NCBI GenBank assembly: GCA_951799445.1 | Contig: OX637287.1 | Span: 44,173,724 to 44,237,723, forward strand | DNA from: Pseudisothecium myosuroides | Taxonomy: Eukaryota > Streptophyta > Bryopsida > Hypnales > Lembophyllaceae | Length of the DNA: 64,000 nt | Direction: 5' to 3' | Shown: positions 34,727 to 46,579 of the stretch, in pieces | How the letters are laid out: each line of letters begins with the position of its first letter | How positions within the stretch are numbered: position 1 is the first letter of the stretch | Notes under the pieces: model-generated | What the model saw: only the letters and a program-made list of their open reading frames with translations | What the model was told of the DNA's origin: nothing | Database searches by the model: none | Position numbers and translations under genes: made by a program

Positions 34727-37708
34727 CATTAGAAGAGATTTGGGGGCATTGGAGGGCCGTTTCAGGCCCGTTCCCAGATCTGTTCTCGATGCAGGAAGGG
34801 AGCGTCGGGCTGCTGTCAGACCCTAATTGTAATGTAGATTTTGCCTACTCGACAAAACCCCAAGATAATAAATATAGGGGGGTAATTCCTCTAGGAAAGG
34901 TCAATAAGTCTGATGTTTTATGACTAAAGTCACTCGTTTTGTATGGTGGATACTTGTTTACTTTGTTTTGTAGTTTGATTTATAGACAACAACCCAAGGA
35001 AATAGTAGAGAAGTTCTAAAATCTTGGGAATGGTCAAATAGTCACTTGTTTCCTAGGATGGAAAGGAATTCAATATGAACTATCATACTATTTCTTAATA
35101 GACAATTTATACACTCTTATACCCAAGGGAATAATTTGTTGGCCAGTCCATTAAATAATGCTATGGGACGCATGATTGCTGTCTCGGTCCTCTCTAGTAT
35201 GCTAGGGGTATTTCAAGACAATTTGTCAGGTTGTTCAACAATTTGTCATGCATGATCTAGACTTTTAAATGCAACAATTCGCATATATATTTATATAATA
35301 TATAGATTCCTTAATTACCATAAAGTTTTTTTACCATAACAATTTGTCCAGTCACTACTTAGCTAGCCAAATTACTAATTTTAAATGAGTATCAAAACAG
35401 TCCCAGTCCTCTACAACAAATTGTCCCTATACTAATGCAGGGGGAATGAGTGTGTAATGCAATACAATTTATAACATCAACAACAACAAGGCAATTTATC
35501 CAACACACCATTCATGTAACCACAACATTTCTATATTCACCGCTACTCATACAAATTGACCTAATTATCAATCAGGACAATACTCCACTCAATACTCAGT
35601 CAATTTGTCTCACTAAGTATCTCCTGATCCTACTAATCTCAGGGATAAATCAATTTTCAGTAAACTAAATTTATATCGATAAGTTGTCTGTACACTACTA
35701 CACTATCTGCGGCCCAGTTTGGTACTACGTCAATTTGTCCTGTAATCCCGACCCACTGTGACTGAATTGTTTAAACAGTGTCACCATACCCAAGACAAAT
35801 TGTCTGTTAGATCCTTAATCTAAATCCAGGCTAACACTTAGGGATCCAGACAATTCGTTTTTATTCTACTTATTGTATTATCATCTCAGAATTTCAATCA
35901 TGAAGAATTCAATTCAATTCTGGACAACTTAACTATGCACTCACAACACAGGATTCAATCACACATACACCAATTTGATACAATTTAATTTCATACATCA
36001 AGCACATGAGACTAAGTCAAATTGTCATACCTGGATTCAATGCTTCGTACTCAGCTCTCCCGATTTCAATCACACACACTCCCAGTTATAACATTCAACA
36101 TAATTCAATTATTAAATTCATTGTGACCATTCTAGACAACTTGTCATATATCTCTGCCAGGTATTAGAAACTTGATCTAATTCTCTCTTATGAATCACCT
36201 CTACTATTTTGACAATTTGTCTAAGTCCAATTCTATACTGAATCTCTGATACTCATTTCAAAACTATTAACTTATGTAATAGATGTAACTTAACTACACA
36301 AAGATATAAATTAATCAAGACAATTTGTCAAATTTATGAATTAGAAGGATTTAAAAACTTAGCTGGAAGTCAGTTGATCTTCCGCTCTGCATCCCTGGCT
36401 TGGCAAATTGTCTTGGTCTGCTCACAGCCTCCGCAGCATCACCGTTGACAGACTGGTTGACAAATCGTCTGCTTCGTTCGTTTTACGAGAGCAACACAGA
36501 CAAATTGACTTCCAATCCCGATAAATTGCTATCCATTTCCTCACAGTAACACTCCGACAATTCAACTCATACACTCATGATACGAAAACTAATTCAGTCA
36601 ATTTGTCTTAACACGTATTCACGACCACATAATTTGCACAAATTTGCACCACACAGTTTCAACAACTCAATACATAAATCACGACCCATAATTCCAGCAG
36701 AGTAAGCACACACATAATTTCACCGACAATTTGTTACACAAATCATTTCAACAACCATAAATTCATCACAAAAAATCTGCACACAATACTACACAAAGAA
36801 TTTACAGTCACCTTGACGTCTCTCACAGTAGCAGAGCCTGTTCACTGGTTCGCAAAAGAATTCGACAAGTTGCCCAGTGTTACAATCCACTCATTGGATC
36901 AACACAAACAAGCTCACAATTTTATCAATTACACAATCAAAACACAAGCACCAGGAAGACAATTAGTCACAAGTAAACGAAGAGATCCAATCACTAGATA
37001 CTCAAGACAATTTGTTAAATTAATTCACAGTTCAGAGGATCCAATCACTGGATCTTGACTGGGAATTATAGAATGCTCAATTTAGTCCAATCCCTGGATC
37101 TAAATTTAGAGCTTATAGACAAATTGTTTATAAGAAATATTATATTATTGAAGAAGTTCAGAGTACATGAAGATGAGACAATTTGACAAAAGCTATTTGA
37201 TAACCGAGAAAGTGAGAGAGAGAAAAATGACAAATTCCCTGGCTATATGCAAAACTAAAGACAACTATTCAAACCCGAAGTGTAGAGTCAACTTGTCTTT
37301 TGCCATCTTAAACCTTTTATGTTTTGTTTTTTTTTCCTTCTAAATCCTTTCTAATCTGGCAATTTGTCCATATTACTACTCTATTGTATGAACTCTTCGT
37401 CAATTTGTCTCTATTTACACTATTCACAGCAAATTGTCAAAAAATTGAAAATTTCAAGAGACTACACTAATTAAAAATAATTAAAAATTAAAAATTAAAA
37501 ATTAAAAAAAAATAAAAATTTAAAATAAAATTTAAAAATAAAATTCTTCTGAAATTTAAAAAAAACAGTAAGAAAAAAAAATTGAAAAATTGAAAAATTC
37601 GACGTGGCACTCTCTCGACCACGTCAGCCTGCGCGTGTGGCAGAGTTCCCAGGCAGGGAACTGTCTGATAACTCGCGGGCTCTTAGAGCCCTCAAATCTC
37701 TTCTAATG
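34727..37708. mobile_element. Long CATTAGA-type element, 2982 bp
   Basis: It is bounded by CATTAGAAGAGATTTG and CAAATCTCTTCTAATG, a perfect 16-bp inverted repeat. Its two terminal regions match, in inverse order, those of the 325-bp copy at 38339-38663 (GTTCCCAG, GACGTGG/CCACGTCA, GGGCTGCTGTCAG). The middle carries a dense array of GACAAWTTGTC words (35218-37440) and an A-rich tract (about 37450-37600). I found no transposase; the longest frame (36813-37058) has no recognised domain. It may be the parent form of the short copies. Confidence 0.75.
35218..37440. repeat. Dispersed array of GACAAWTTGTC motifs (~30 copies)
   Basis: Close matches to the 11-bp palindrome-like word GACAAWTTGTC recur every ~30-130 bp, for example at about 35218, 35239, 35339, 35419, 35599, 35731, 35795, 36017, 36134, 36210, 36320, 36402, 36597, 36725, 37005, 37119, 37359, 37401 and 37431. 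Both orientations (AATTTG and AAATTG) occur. The DNA between copies is not repeated. The pattern resembles clustered protein-binding sites rather than a tandem repeat. Confidence 0.8.
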
Positions 37709-38280
37709 TGAGATGGAGTCATAAAATGTTCTATTTATAGTTCTAGTATATTTTCTAAACTAGACCAATTCATATTGGGAGTTCCTTTTAAACAACTGGC
37801 AATGAGCACTTTGATCCAAGGATCCTTCAAATTTGCTTCAAGCTGCAAGCCCATCTCTCTAGGTGGACTTTATTCAAATTCTAATTTTCAAAATCTAAAC
37901 ACTTTTGTTGCCAAAGAAGATATAGAAGTGTTGTCCAAATCATTTTTTCCTTTGAATTAAAAATTTAAAGTGTAAGAAAATGTATTTGTCATTATGGCCT
38001 CTCATCTCCAATGCAAAAGGGCCTAGCAACCTTCTATAGACCATAAAGAATTTTCAGTGAAGAAGAGTCAACATTTGGAATATTTTTTGAATTTGCCCAA
38101 CTATTTTCCTCCAATTCTCATATTGAACCATTTTTTTAAATACTGAGTCCATTTTCCTCTTTATTATTTTATTCCAACTTTAAATTTTATAGATTTTTTC
38201 ATCAAGGTTCTTTCTGATGTCTTGAAATTGCAAATAATTCTTTTCCCAATTACACCGGCTAGCAATGAACTATAGTAAAG

Positions 38281-38322
38281 CCTCTCTTAGTGCATACTAT
38301 TGGGACTATGCACTAAGAGAGG
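38281..38322. repeat. Perfect 16-bp hairpin, Emigrant-like end fragment
   Basis: CCTCTCTTAGTGCATA (38281-38296) and TATGCACTAAGAGAGG (38307-38322) are exact reverse complements around a 10-base loop. The arms match the inner ends of the Emigrant-like element at 39178-39516, so this is probably a deletion relic of that family. Confidence 0.8.
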
Positions 38323-38338
38323 TTTATGCATTTGGAGA

Positions 38339-38663
38339 CATTAGAAGAGATTTGAGGGGTGTAGAAGACTGCAAGTTCCCAGGCCGTTCCCGGCCTGGGA
38401 ACTCTGCCACACGCGCTGTCCGACGTGGTCGAGGGAGTGCCACGTCATTTTTTCATGTTTTTTGTTTTGTTTTGTTTGTTTGTTTGTTTTGCTTTGTTTT
38501 TTTCCCTTTCTTTCTAAATTTCAGAAGCATTTTTTTTTTTTTTTTTTTTTGGGGGGGGGGTAATTAGGGCCTGACAGCAGCCCGATGTTCTTTTACTGCA
38601 TTGCGAACAGACTGGGGAACAGGCCCGAAGCGGCCCTCCAATGCCCCCAAATTTCTTCTAATG
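38339..38663. mobile_element. CATTAGA-type MITE, 325 bp
   Basis: CATTAGAAGAGATTTG and AAATTTCTTCTAATG bound it. It has a GTTCCCAGGCC / GGCCTGGGAAC inverted pair near the left end, CGACGTGG (38421-38428) and CCACGTCA (38440-38447), a T-rich tract, then GCCTGACAGCAGCCCGA. It looks like an internally deleted relative of 34727-37708. Confidence 0.75.
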
Positions 38664-39177
38664 GGTCCAGTAATGTTCACTGCCTAACATGGCTTCTAAC
38701 TACATGGCCTCCAACTAAGGTAAAACTACCCAATTCCGTCAGTGATTCAAATCCGTGGTCTACAGCTTTGTCCCAATTCCGTCAGAAAAACATGCAAATC
38801 CGCTTCAGATTCTGACAACAGTAGTTTATTAATGCTATTAAAAGACAACGTATCAATTAATGATTGGTGGATCTTCAAGTGCTATTAGATACATTGGAAA
38901 GCGGTATTGAGTTGTAAGAGGACGTTTATGAATCCAGTCTAGTGGCGGTTGTGCAATTTCACTTCGAAAATTCACAGAAATTACAATTTTTATCAAAAAA
39001 TTATAATTCCATTTGGGTTTGACTCCTGAAACAAAAGCACACCTCTGAAAAATATGTGTCTTTCCTAGAGTTGGCCCCAATATAGTTAGATTGCGAATCA
39101 GGGTGGTAATGGTTAGTTCTACCTTACATGGCTTCTAACTACAAGGCCTCCAACCATTGTTCAACAATAAAGGCTTC

Positions 39178-39516
39178 AAAGTACAATCTCTTTTAGTGCA
39201 TATTATGCACTAACAGAGTATGCACTAAGGTAGGTACACCCAAATATGCCAGTGACCTTAAACCGCCCTCTTTACTCTGTGTACATCTTCAAAATCAATT
39301 CTGTACCTATGTAGAAGAAACCATTTTAGAACCAAACTTGGTTCCTTAATAACTTTTGCATACAGTATCCAAATGCCACATTCTTTGGTGCATTGGAACC
39401 TCCTTTCACTTGCCAACAAGAACATATGAAAATCTGACTATTCTAATAGTAGTAACTAGTCTCAGTAGCAAAAAGTGGCGGTTTGGGGTGTACCCACCTT
39501 AAGAGAGGTTCTACTG
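39178..39516. mobile_element. Emigrant-like MITE carrying a nested TA element
   Basis: The left end is degenerate (GTACAATCTCTTTTAGTGCA); the right end is AAGAGAGGTTCTACTG followed by TA. The insert 39228-39499 splits the word GCACTAAGAGAGG, which is intact at 38311-38322. Confidence 0.6.
39228..39499 (+). mobile_element. TA-type MITE (AGGTRG ends), uninterrupted 272-bp copy
   Basis: TA at 39226-39227 precedes AGGTAGGTACACCC, and GGTGTACCCACCT precedes TA at 39500-39501. It serves as the reference copy for the interrupted elements at 9695, 41857, 44157, 47302 and 49141. The TTAA at 39258-39261 is the empty form of the site occupied at 9725. Confidence 0.85.
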
Positions 39517-41856
39517 TAGCTCGCGGTTCTCCCCAAAAATTGGTGAGGCTTTACAAGTTATCTGTAGTTTTTCTTGTATCAGTCACACACGTAATGCCAT
39601 TGAAAAGATGCGGGCAAGTTCAAGATAAAGAGCAAGATTTCAAGGAATCAATAAGGAATCAGATAGCGTACATTCAAGTCTGCAAGTGAGGTGGCAATGA
39701 ATCCACTTTCATTTGGGTCAAAAGTATAATAATAATAATGTAATAAAAAATCTGCATTTAAAGCCAAACAACCAGCAGTCAAGCGGCCTCCCTTCAAGGT
39801 TGAGGAGCCCCGCCTTGGTTTGTGTCGCTCGGTATATGCTTGAGGAAATACCTGCGGTAGGTAGCTACAGTTGCAGCATAATCGGGATGCCCAAATGATT
39901 ATTATAAATTATTTTTAATTATTATTATTATTATTACATATTTCAATAATTTGTTTCGAAGGAATTTTCAAACCTCAACTACCCTAGGTGAAGGTCAAAT
40001 TCCGACATAAATTAAGTATTTTTTAGAATGTCTAAATTTTTGAAAATATTACAAGTGAAATTTTTGGAAGATTACAAGGGAATTTCTGGAATATCCTAGA
40101 ATATACCACCTGCCGAACCCATCTGCGTGGCAAAAGTAAAGATTTCCGGCACTCAGGTGCCGGATCAGACCTTCACGTACGATACTTCTCCTTAAGCTGC
40201 AAGTGCTTGGCCTAAGACATTAATTCATAAAAGAAAATTTTGTTCGTGTGGGGGTAGCCCAAGGAATCTTCCATAGTGCATTTAGACCGAGCAAGCAAAA
40301 ACCTCAAATTTGCGGGCAAATAAAAACTAATATGTGCATAGTTTTGTTGTGAATTGAATGTCTCTCTCTTCTTGGGCAACCTTGCAAAGGAGCGCCCCCT
40401 CCCATATGAGTACCTCTCGATTCCACAACGCTCTTATCATGGCGATGAAATTTCAAAGCACTACAACCGCATTCAATATGTGTCAGGAGGAGGGGGAAAA
40501 TGATGCAAATTTTGAAAAGAAACATTCATGGCAACTTCCACAATTCTTGTTATTCCATGGACATAAGGCCCAAGGGGCACAAAGTATCCTTTACAGATTA
40601 AGATTACTTTTGAAAATTTATAATAAATAACTAAAACTCCTTCAACATATCTATATCATTGATTCATGTAATAGGAGCATTATTTCTTCATTCTATTGAT
40701 ATACTAAATGTTTTTTCTTTTGAAGATTCTTCAATGAATATTAGTTGGATGAAAGACACTTTTTTAATAACATTCAATATGAACCTAGTGGATTGTTGAG
40801 GACTTAGGTGCTAAAGTGAGGATTATATTACTCTACACTTTTAAGAGTTTTGAAAAGCAATTTTGTCGTTAGAAGTGAGGAAGAATTTTCAATGCATTTG
40901 GGTGTGTAGATTGCAAGATTATAGCATATAAAAGTAAATGAAAAAACAACTCTTGGCTTTTTGGATAAGGTCTCCTAACTTTGACTCCTCTTGGAATGAG
41001 ATTTTGCATTGCACATATTGGATATTTTTTTAGCAATGTGTACTACATCATAATAATTATATACATTCCAATTGAAATTTTCAAAAGTAAATAAGGTGTG
41101 TAGCATATCCAAAATAACCTTAAAATATGAGGAGACCCCCAAGTATGCAATACACTAACAAATATATAAAGATTTTCTATTAGCTTGAATATAAAAACAA
41201 ATAAAATTAAACCATTTAAAATTGTGCTTATAGCATTTGAAGCTAGAAAGAAAAGTGTTTTGAGTACCCTAGTCAATAGGGTCAATGGATTTGAACTCTT
41301 TGAAGCAAGATTTGCACTAAATATACATATATAATTTTAATTAGTTTAATTTTTATACCATTGCATACAATACAATAATTTACATACTTGCCAAATTTAA
41401 AAATTAGAATAGGAATTTAGCTCACTTTTTCTAGGCAATACCACTTTTGATATATTAAACACTTGAACAAGAAAACTAAATTACTTACCTAAGAAGGAGG
41501 TAAACTTCTACACCTTAATTTAAATTTTTTAAAAGGTGCATTCAAAACTAACTTCAAAGACACCAATTCAAATTCAATTTTGTCATTACTTGGAAGATTT
41601 TATCCTTTAGGGGGCTAAAAACAAAAAGGTAAATCTGCTAAAATACATTTTATAACATTCCATTTTTTATTATTACAATCCTCCTGAAGAAAACAAGAAA
41701 ATAACTAATATGACTTGAATTCAACTAAAATATGTACACAAAAATCATTCATCCTTCTAAAATTAAACCATTCATGAACCACTTTTGGGCTCCTTTGACT
41801 TTATAGAGTTGACAAGATGCCTTGTCCGCAAATTTAAGATGAATGTTCTATTGTTA
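39517..41856. other. Intergenic DNA, no gene recognised
   Basis: No domain-bearing frame and no clear terminal repeats. A short (ATT)n-like run lies near 39915-39935. The frames at 40304-40630 overlap on opposite strands and neither shows a known domain. Confidence 0.35.
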
Positions 41857-41920
41857 AAAATTGCCATCATCACTTTGTATACCATCTCCACAATCAATAT
41901 GTACATATGTGGAAGAAATG

Positions 41921-42529
41921 TTTTTTTTTTCTTTTTGAACCACGTGAACGATCCCCACTAATAAATAAAAACAGTACATCGAACCGGAAGAAATCACCTC
42001 GGCGACATTTTTACATTTTCAGACTACTAACAGAGTAAGATAACTACACCTAAAATGGACCGCTCCTCAAAATCGACCCCTATTTTTGAATTGAAAATGA
42101 ATGGGGAGGAAACCGAAAATGGTGCACAGTAAAGGACAAGTATAAAAGCCCATTTCGAGTTGTAAGCAGTTTTATTAATAGAATTGCGGGGGTGGTAACC
42201 TCACAAGTGGTCCATTTTGAATACACTTTTTGTTGGTTTAATTTCTTCTCTTTGACATTTCTTCATGTGCATCAAATTGATTTTGGCATCACCTAGGTGA
42301 CACTTTTAACACCTACACCTTGTATCTTTGAAAATTTGTAACTAATTCACGATGCATCCAAAAATTATGGAACCACTTGCATTTTGATTCATAGTCCTTC
42401 ACCTATATATAAAAATTGTTGTTCATTTGCTAAAGCAAATTGATCATGCCACAAAGCTTAATTGTGTGATTTTAGGTGTAGTTACCTTAAAAGACACACT
42501 AAAGAACCGAAGACCCATAATGGCCAGCC
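41921..42529 (-). mobile_element. Probable SINE, minus strand, itself interrupted
   Basis: The 10-bp word GGAAGAAATG flanks it at 41911-41920 and 42530-42539. It starts (plus strand) with a T run, i.e. a poly-A tail on the minus strand. Removing the 450-bp TA element inside leaves a ~157-bp body. On the minus strand this contains GGTTCGAT, reminiscent of a pol III B box, and GATCGTTCACGTGGTTC near the tail. A similar T-headed stretch near 48160-48230 may be a partial second copy. Confidence 0.6.
42038..42487. mobile_element. TA-type element, 450 bp, nested in the SINE
   Basis: TA at 42036-42037 precedes AGATAACTACACCTAAAAT; the right end ATTTTAGGTGTAGTTACCT precedes TA at 42488-42489. The 19-bp ends match at all but about two positions. 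No frame is recognised. Confidence 0.8.
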
Positions 42530-43309
42530 GGAAGAAATGATTTGAGAACCTCTACTAAAATAAACTTTGACCCTTCATAAGTTTTGCATACAATATCCAA
42601 ATGTCTTATTCTTTGGTGCGTTGCAACCTCCTTTCATTTGCCAACACAAAAATATGAATTTTGAACAGTCTAATAATAGTAAGTAGGCACGGTAGCAAGT
42701 TTTGGGGAAAGTTCTACCTTAAGAAGAAGCCAGTCACCAACTCAGCCCAACTCATCCCCTTTTGATGTCTTTCAAGAGTACCCAATTTGATCAGCTGGTC
42801 ACTCAACCAATCACACAAGCTGTTCCTCACTGCAGGGACTCCAGTTGTCTTTCCCATTTGTCATCAGTAAGCACAGATCAACAGAAAGAAAAAGAAAAAG
42901 AAAAAGAAAAAAAGAAAAGTAGCGGAGCAGTTTGACCATTAAAGGTCTGGTGGGAATCGTATACGATCTTTTATTTATTTATTTTTTTTAGAATACAAAG
43001 TATGTACTAAATCATGGCAAGACATAGAGTGTTGGATTGAAAATTTAGTAACTAACATCTTTCATTTTGGAGGTAATTTTGTATTGTAACCTTATCGTGT
43101 TCAAATATGGCACCGTATGTGTAGAATATGTGGTTACTTTGCAACTTTTGAGGCATGTAGGAGGTGCAATTTTGATCTAAGTTGGAAGTGCTATGTATGT
43201 GTCATTGGATCCGGCTCAACATGAATACATACTTTTGTAATAGTTGTATACATCAATTCATGCACTTTGTATATCAAATATATAAGAAGCACCGTGTTGC
43301 AAATCAAAT

Positions 43310-43570
43310 CATTAGAGGAGATTTGGGCTTCTAAGAGACCGTGAGTTCTCGGACTGTGGGAACTCTGCAGGACTGCTGGGACACTGCCGCATGGCCAGTC
43401 TGACGTTGCCAAGCAACTGCCACGTCATTTATTTTTTTTAATTTTTTTAATTTTTTTTAGTATTCTTTTAGCATTTTAATTTTAATTTTTTTTTCTGATA
43501 GCAGGGGCTGGTTCTCAGCATTGGGAACAACCCTGAAACGGTCTTTCACAGGCTCAAATCTCCTCTAATG
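43310..43570. mobile_element. CATTAGA-type MITE, 261 bp
   Basis: It is bounded by CATTAGAGGAGATTTG and CAAATCTCCTCTAATG (perfect 15-16-bp ends). It carries TGACGTTGCC (43401) and CCACGTCA (43420-43427), then a poly-T/A core. Confidence 0.75.
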
Positions 43571-43580
43571 TGGGCTTCTT

Positions 43581-43850
43581 GAACCTTTAACCTGAAAGGT
43601 TTTTGACTATGTTTTCACCAAAAGCGCTCCAAAACTGCCATTTCTAATACAAGTACCAAATTTTAGAAAAATAACATTTTCAAACACATGTAACCGTAGG
43701 ATCTTGTAGTACACTGGTTTGAAAAGATGTGGAAAACATTTCAGAATTTTCCACCGTGTAGATTGCAAGATATTAGCATTTGAAGTGACAAAAATCCTTT
43801 TTTTTTTGGCCCTGCTAAAAATCGGACAGCATATTTGAATTGATAATCAA
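43581..43850 (+). mobile_element. Truncated TTAA-type MITE, long class
   Basis: It starts with TTAA-CCTGAAAGG and follows the long class through the 'gtaggatcttgtagtacac' and 'gattgcaagatattagcattt' blocks to the 'gccctgctaaaaat' block, then similarity stops. The right end is missing. Confidence 0.6.
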
Positions 43851-44156
43851 CTTCAAATATGTAGCCATAGTATGACTCCTACAAGAATTAAGTTGCATCC
43901 TTTAGTATTGCCTTGCTTTGAATTTACTCCAATTTTTTCACATTCACTATAAATGTAAGATAAGCACATTCAACATAGATTTTCTCCCATTTACTTGCCA
44001 TATCTTTTACAAGTCCAACATTTTAGCTTAAAATCTTTAACAAGGGTAGAGAGGGGAGGCAATTGTGTAAACATCTAGAATGAATAATGCTTTTTATAAC
44101 CATTATCACCATAAATGTAAATATAGCTTTAATTTTGTCATTGCAAAGCCTCTTCC

Positions 44157-44851
44157 TCCGGGTCCACATCCAAATTTGTACCCTACTTAAAACCGCCATC
44201 ATCACTTTGTATACATCTCCAAAATCAAAATGTACATATATTGAAGAAACAATTCCAGAACATCTATCAAAACAAACTTCAATCGATCATAAATTTTGCA
44301 CACGGTACGCAAATGTTGTGCTCTTTGGTAAGTCGGAACCTCCTTTCACTTGCCAACCAAAAAACATGAAAATTTGACTAAAGTAGTAGGCTCAAAAAGC
44401 GACCCTTTAAGGGCTGGTCCGCCTTTTTCACAAGTGTGCATGAACCAAAATATTTTTAGCTCATTTTTTAGAGAAAGGAAAATAGATGCAGAACGTAACA
44501 CAAGTGGTTTCATATTTTTTGAAGCGTTTTGGAATTAGTTATGAATTTTCAAAGATTTCAATAGTAGGTACCTATTTGTGACACTAGGTCTCCCAAAATC
44601 CGTCCCCTTGCAACTTTGAAAGTGATTTGAGGAAATCAAGGCCAATGATTGGCTCTCGCAATAAAAAAACAAGTTTTCCTTGGTTCATTCAATAGCAAAA
44701 GAGGTCCATTTAAGGATCACCTCCAATCCATTCTACAGCTAAATATAGGGACGGTTTGAAGGAGAGAGTCACATTTTGAGCCTACTACTTTAGTGCAATA
44801 GCAGTAACAAGGCACAGTAGCAAAAAGAGTGGCAGTTGGGGAAATCCACCT
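44157..44851 (+). mobile_element. TA-type MITE (AGGTRG ends) split by a nested element
   Basis: The left interior ('ttaaaaccgccatcatcac', 'gtatacatctccaaaatca') and right interior ('cagtagcaaaaagagtggcag', ending AATCCACCT) match the 39228 copy, with 44381-44790 inserted between. Confidence 0.65.
44381..44790. mobile_element. TA-type element, 410 bp, nested
   Basis: TA at 44379-44380 precedes AAGTAGTAGGCTCAAAA, and TTTTGAGCCTACTACTT precedes TA at 44791-44792: perfect 17-bp inverted ends. Interior has no recognised frame. Confidence 0.85.
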
Positions 44852-44916
44852 GAATCCAATAGGTAATAGTTTCCCAGAGTTTCATATCTGTATTCCACAA
44901 CTGCACAGAACTTTAA

Positions 44917-45138
44917 CCCTTAAACGTCGACGCAACCATTATATGGCCAATGGATGAGAGGGAATCAAACTGTGTAGGATAGAAATGCAACTACTCATCC
45001 TCAGAATTTGTTGTGAAAAGAGAAGATCTTCTACAGTAGCTTGACTTCCAATGAGTGCTTTTGCAATTTTTTAAGCCAATAATTCACACGGTAATGCAAA
45101 AGGATGATTTCGAAGGTCACTCCTTCGTCCTTTAAGGG
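44917..45138 (+). mobile_element. TTAA-type short MITE, 222 bp, best-preserved copy
   Basis: TTAA at 44913-44916 precedes CCCTTAAACGTCGACG, and CGTCCTTTAAGGG precedes TTAA at 45139-45142. It is nearly collinear with the outer element at 62257. The left end itself contains a TTAA (CCC-TTAA-A). Confidence 0.88.
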
Positions 45139-45142
45139 TTAA

Positions 45143-46277
45143 GCTTATCAGACATTGCGCAAACAAACTCGACCATTTTGAATATCATTCATTCATTCAT
45201 TCCAGGACTCACTGCAGACTGGTCTGAACACAAGTCTGCCTGAAACACACAGGTGACAGCCAAACTTCAGTTGCAACCACAATTTGACGTGACATCAGAT
45301 TTGACAAATGAAACGGAAGGGATTCAGTTCAGTTCCTGCACTGCATGAAATCACATGTAACGGAACTTATCATACTTGCAGAATGAATCAGTGTAAATTA
45401 CAGGAAGCCGTTGCAGGCGCATCATCTGCTGTAACATAAGCTTTAATCCTTCTGATTCTTTGCTTTGAAAATCTACTGTAGCAAAAACTTGTCGAACTGA
45501 CAGCCAACCTTGAGTTCTCCATGTCTGAGTTACATCATATTCAAGACAATGACTGTCTGGAACACAAGCTTCATGTTCACACACACACACCAAGTACCAT
45601 TACTATGGGTCCCAAAATTTTAAACTTGGGTTGCAAAATTTTGGCCACATAAGAGAGCTGACCCATTTTCAATCAACCACCCATTTCCGTTAATCAGACT
45701 GCTTTGTTTCTAATCAGTTGGTGGTTTAGGTGACAGGTCACGCAGATATTTGTGAGAAGGGGAAGCACAAATACCAGGGAGGTATACATTGAAAGCATAG
45801 AATGTCCACAAGATGTACATTGGAGGCTACAATTATCACCTGCATTGAAGCATTGTCGATTTTTTAATCAGCCGATGGTAGGAAATATGATGATCTATAT
45901 AACAAGAATAGGTTGAAGGAAATCTTCATGAAAAAAAACTCATAGTAATTTTATATTTGAGGAAAAAAATGTACAAAAATATGGAATCCTTCTTAAATCT
46001 ATTTCTGTAAACGGGGAAATTTTTCCCCTCATCATACCCATACACCAAATATGTTGAATTGCTTAAGTGATCGGAAATGGGTCGTCTCCCTTATTCAAAT
46101 TTTATCTTGGGTTGCAAAATCTTTGGATTTTGTAAAAGCAGTTTCTCAAGATTTTGTGGAAAAGTCATCTATTCAAACTGCTGATTTATTGATTTTAATG
46201 CAATTGGGATGATTGTTCTATTGTGAAGATAGTTTGGTTTGACTGTAACTTTGGTTAAGATGTTTGCATTTGTACTA
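45143..46277. other. Intergenic DNA, no gene recognised
   Basis: Includes a less AT-rich part (45170-45600). The minus frame at 45351-45593 has no recognised domain. No repeat ends identified. Confidence 0.35.
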
Positions 46278-46579
46278 AGGTATTCTGCCCTAAAAGCAAC
46301 TGTGCTCTAAAAGCGACCACTAATGTAGAGGTACAGTTTGCTTTCTTCAACGTATCAACAGTGTACATTTTAGGGATGGTTGCTTTTAGTGACCACTGTG
46401 TTTGAACTTCAAAAATTTGTAACTAATTCCACAAAGGTTCAAAAAATATGAAACAACTTGGGTTAGATGTCAATTTCATTTTTCTTCCTACAAAAAATTA
46501 TTGAAAATTGTTAAAAGGAGTTTAACTTCCTTCAAAAGGCAATCAGCTCTTTGAAGGTTGCTTTAAGAGCAGACTACCT
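46278..46579. mobile_element. TA-type element (AGGTATTCTGC ends), 302 bp
   Basis: TA precedes AGGTATTCTGCCC, and GAGCAGACTACCT precedes TA at 46580-46581. It shares a central block ('cttcaaaaatttgtaactaattccacaaagg') with 60522-60882. It has an internal stem built from AAAAGCGACCACT / AGTGACCACT-like arms. Confidence 0.75.

Larger units (their letters stand above)
41857..42719 (+). mobile_element. TA-type MITE split by a SINE
   Basis: The left interior ('gccatcatcactttgtatacc', 'aatatgtacatatgtgg') and right interior ('cataagttttgcatac', ending GTTCTACCT-TA) match the 39228 copy. The insert 41921-42529 lies between. The left end of the element is decayed, so the start is approximate. Confidence 0.6.

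Noticed and set aside
35218..37440. CRISPR-like array
   Set aside because: The repeated word is only 11 bp, spacing is irregular, both orientations occur, and the DNA is eukaryotic nuclear.
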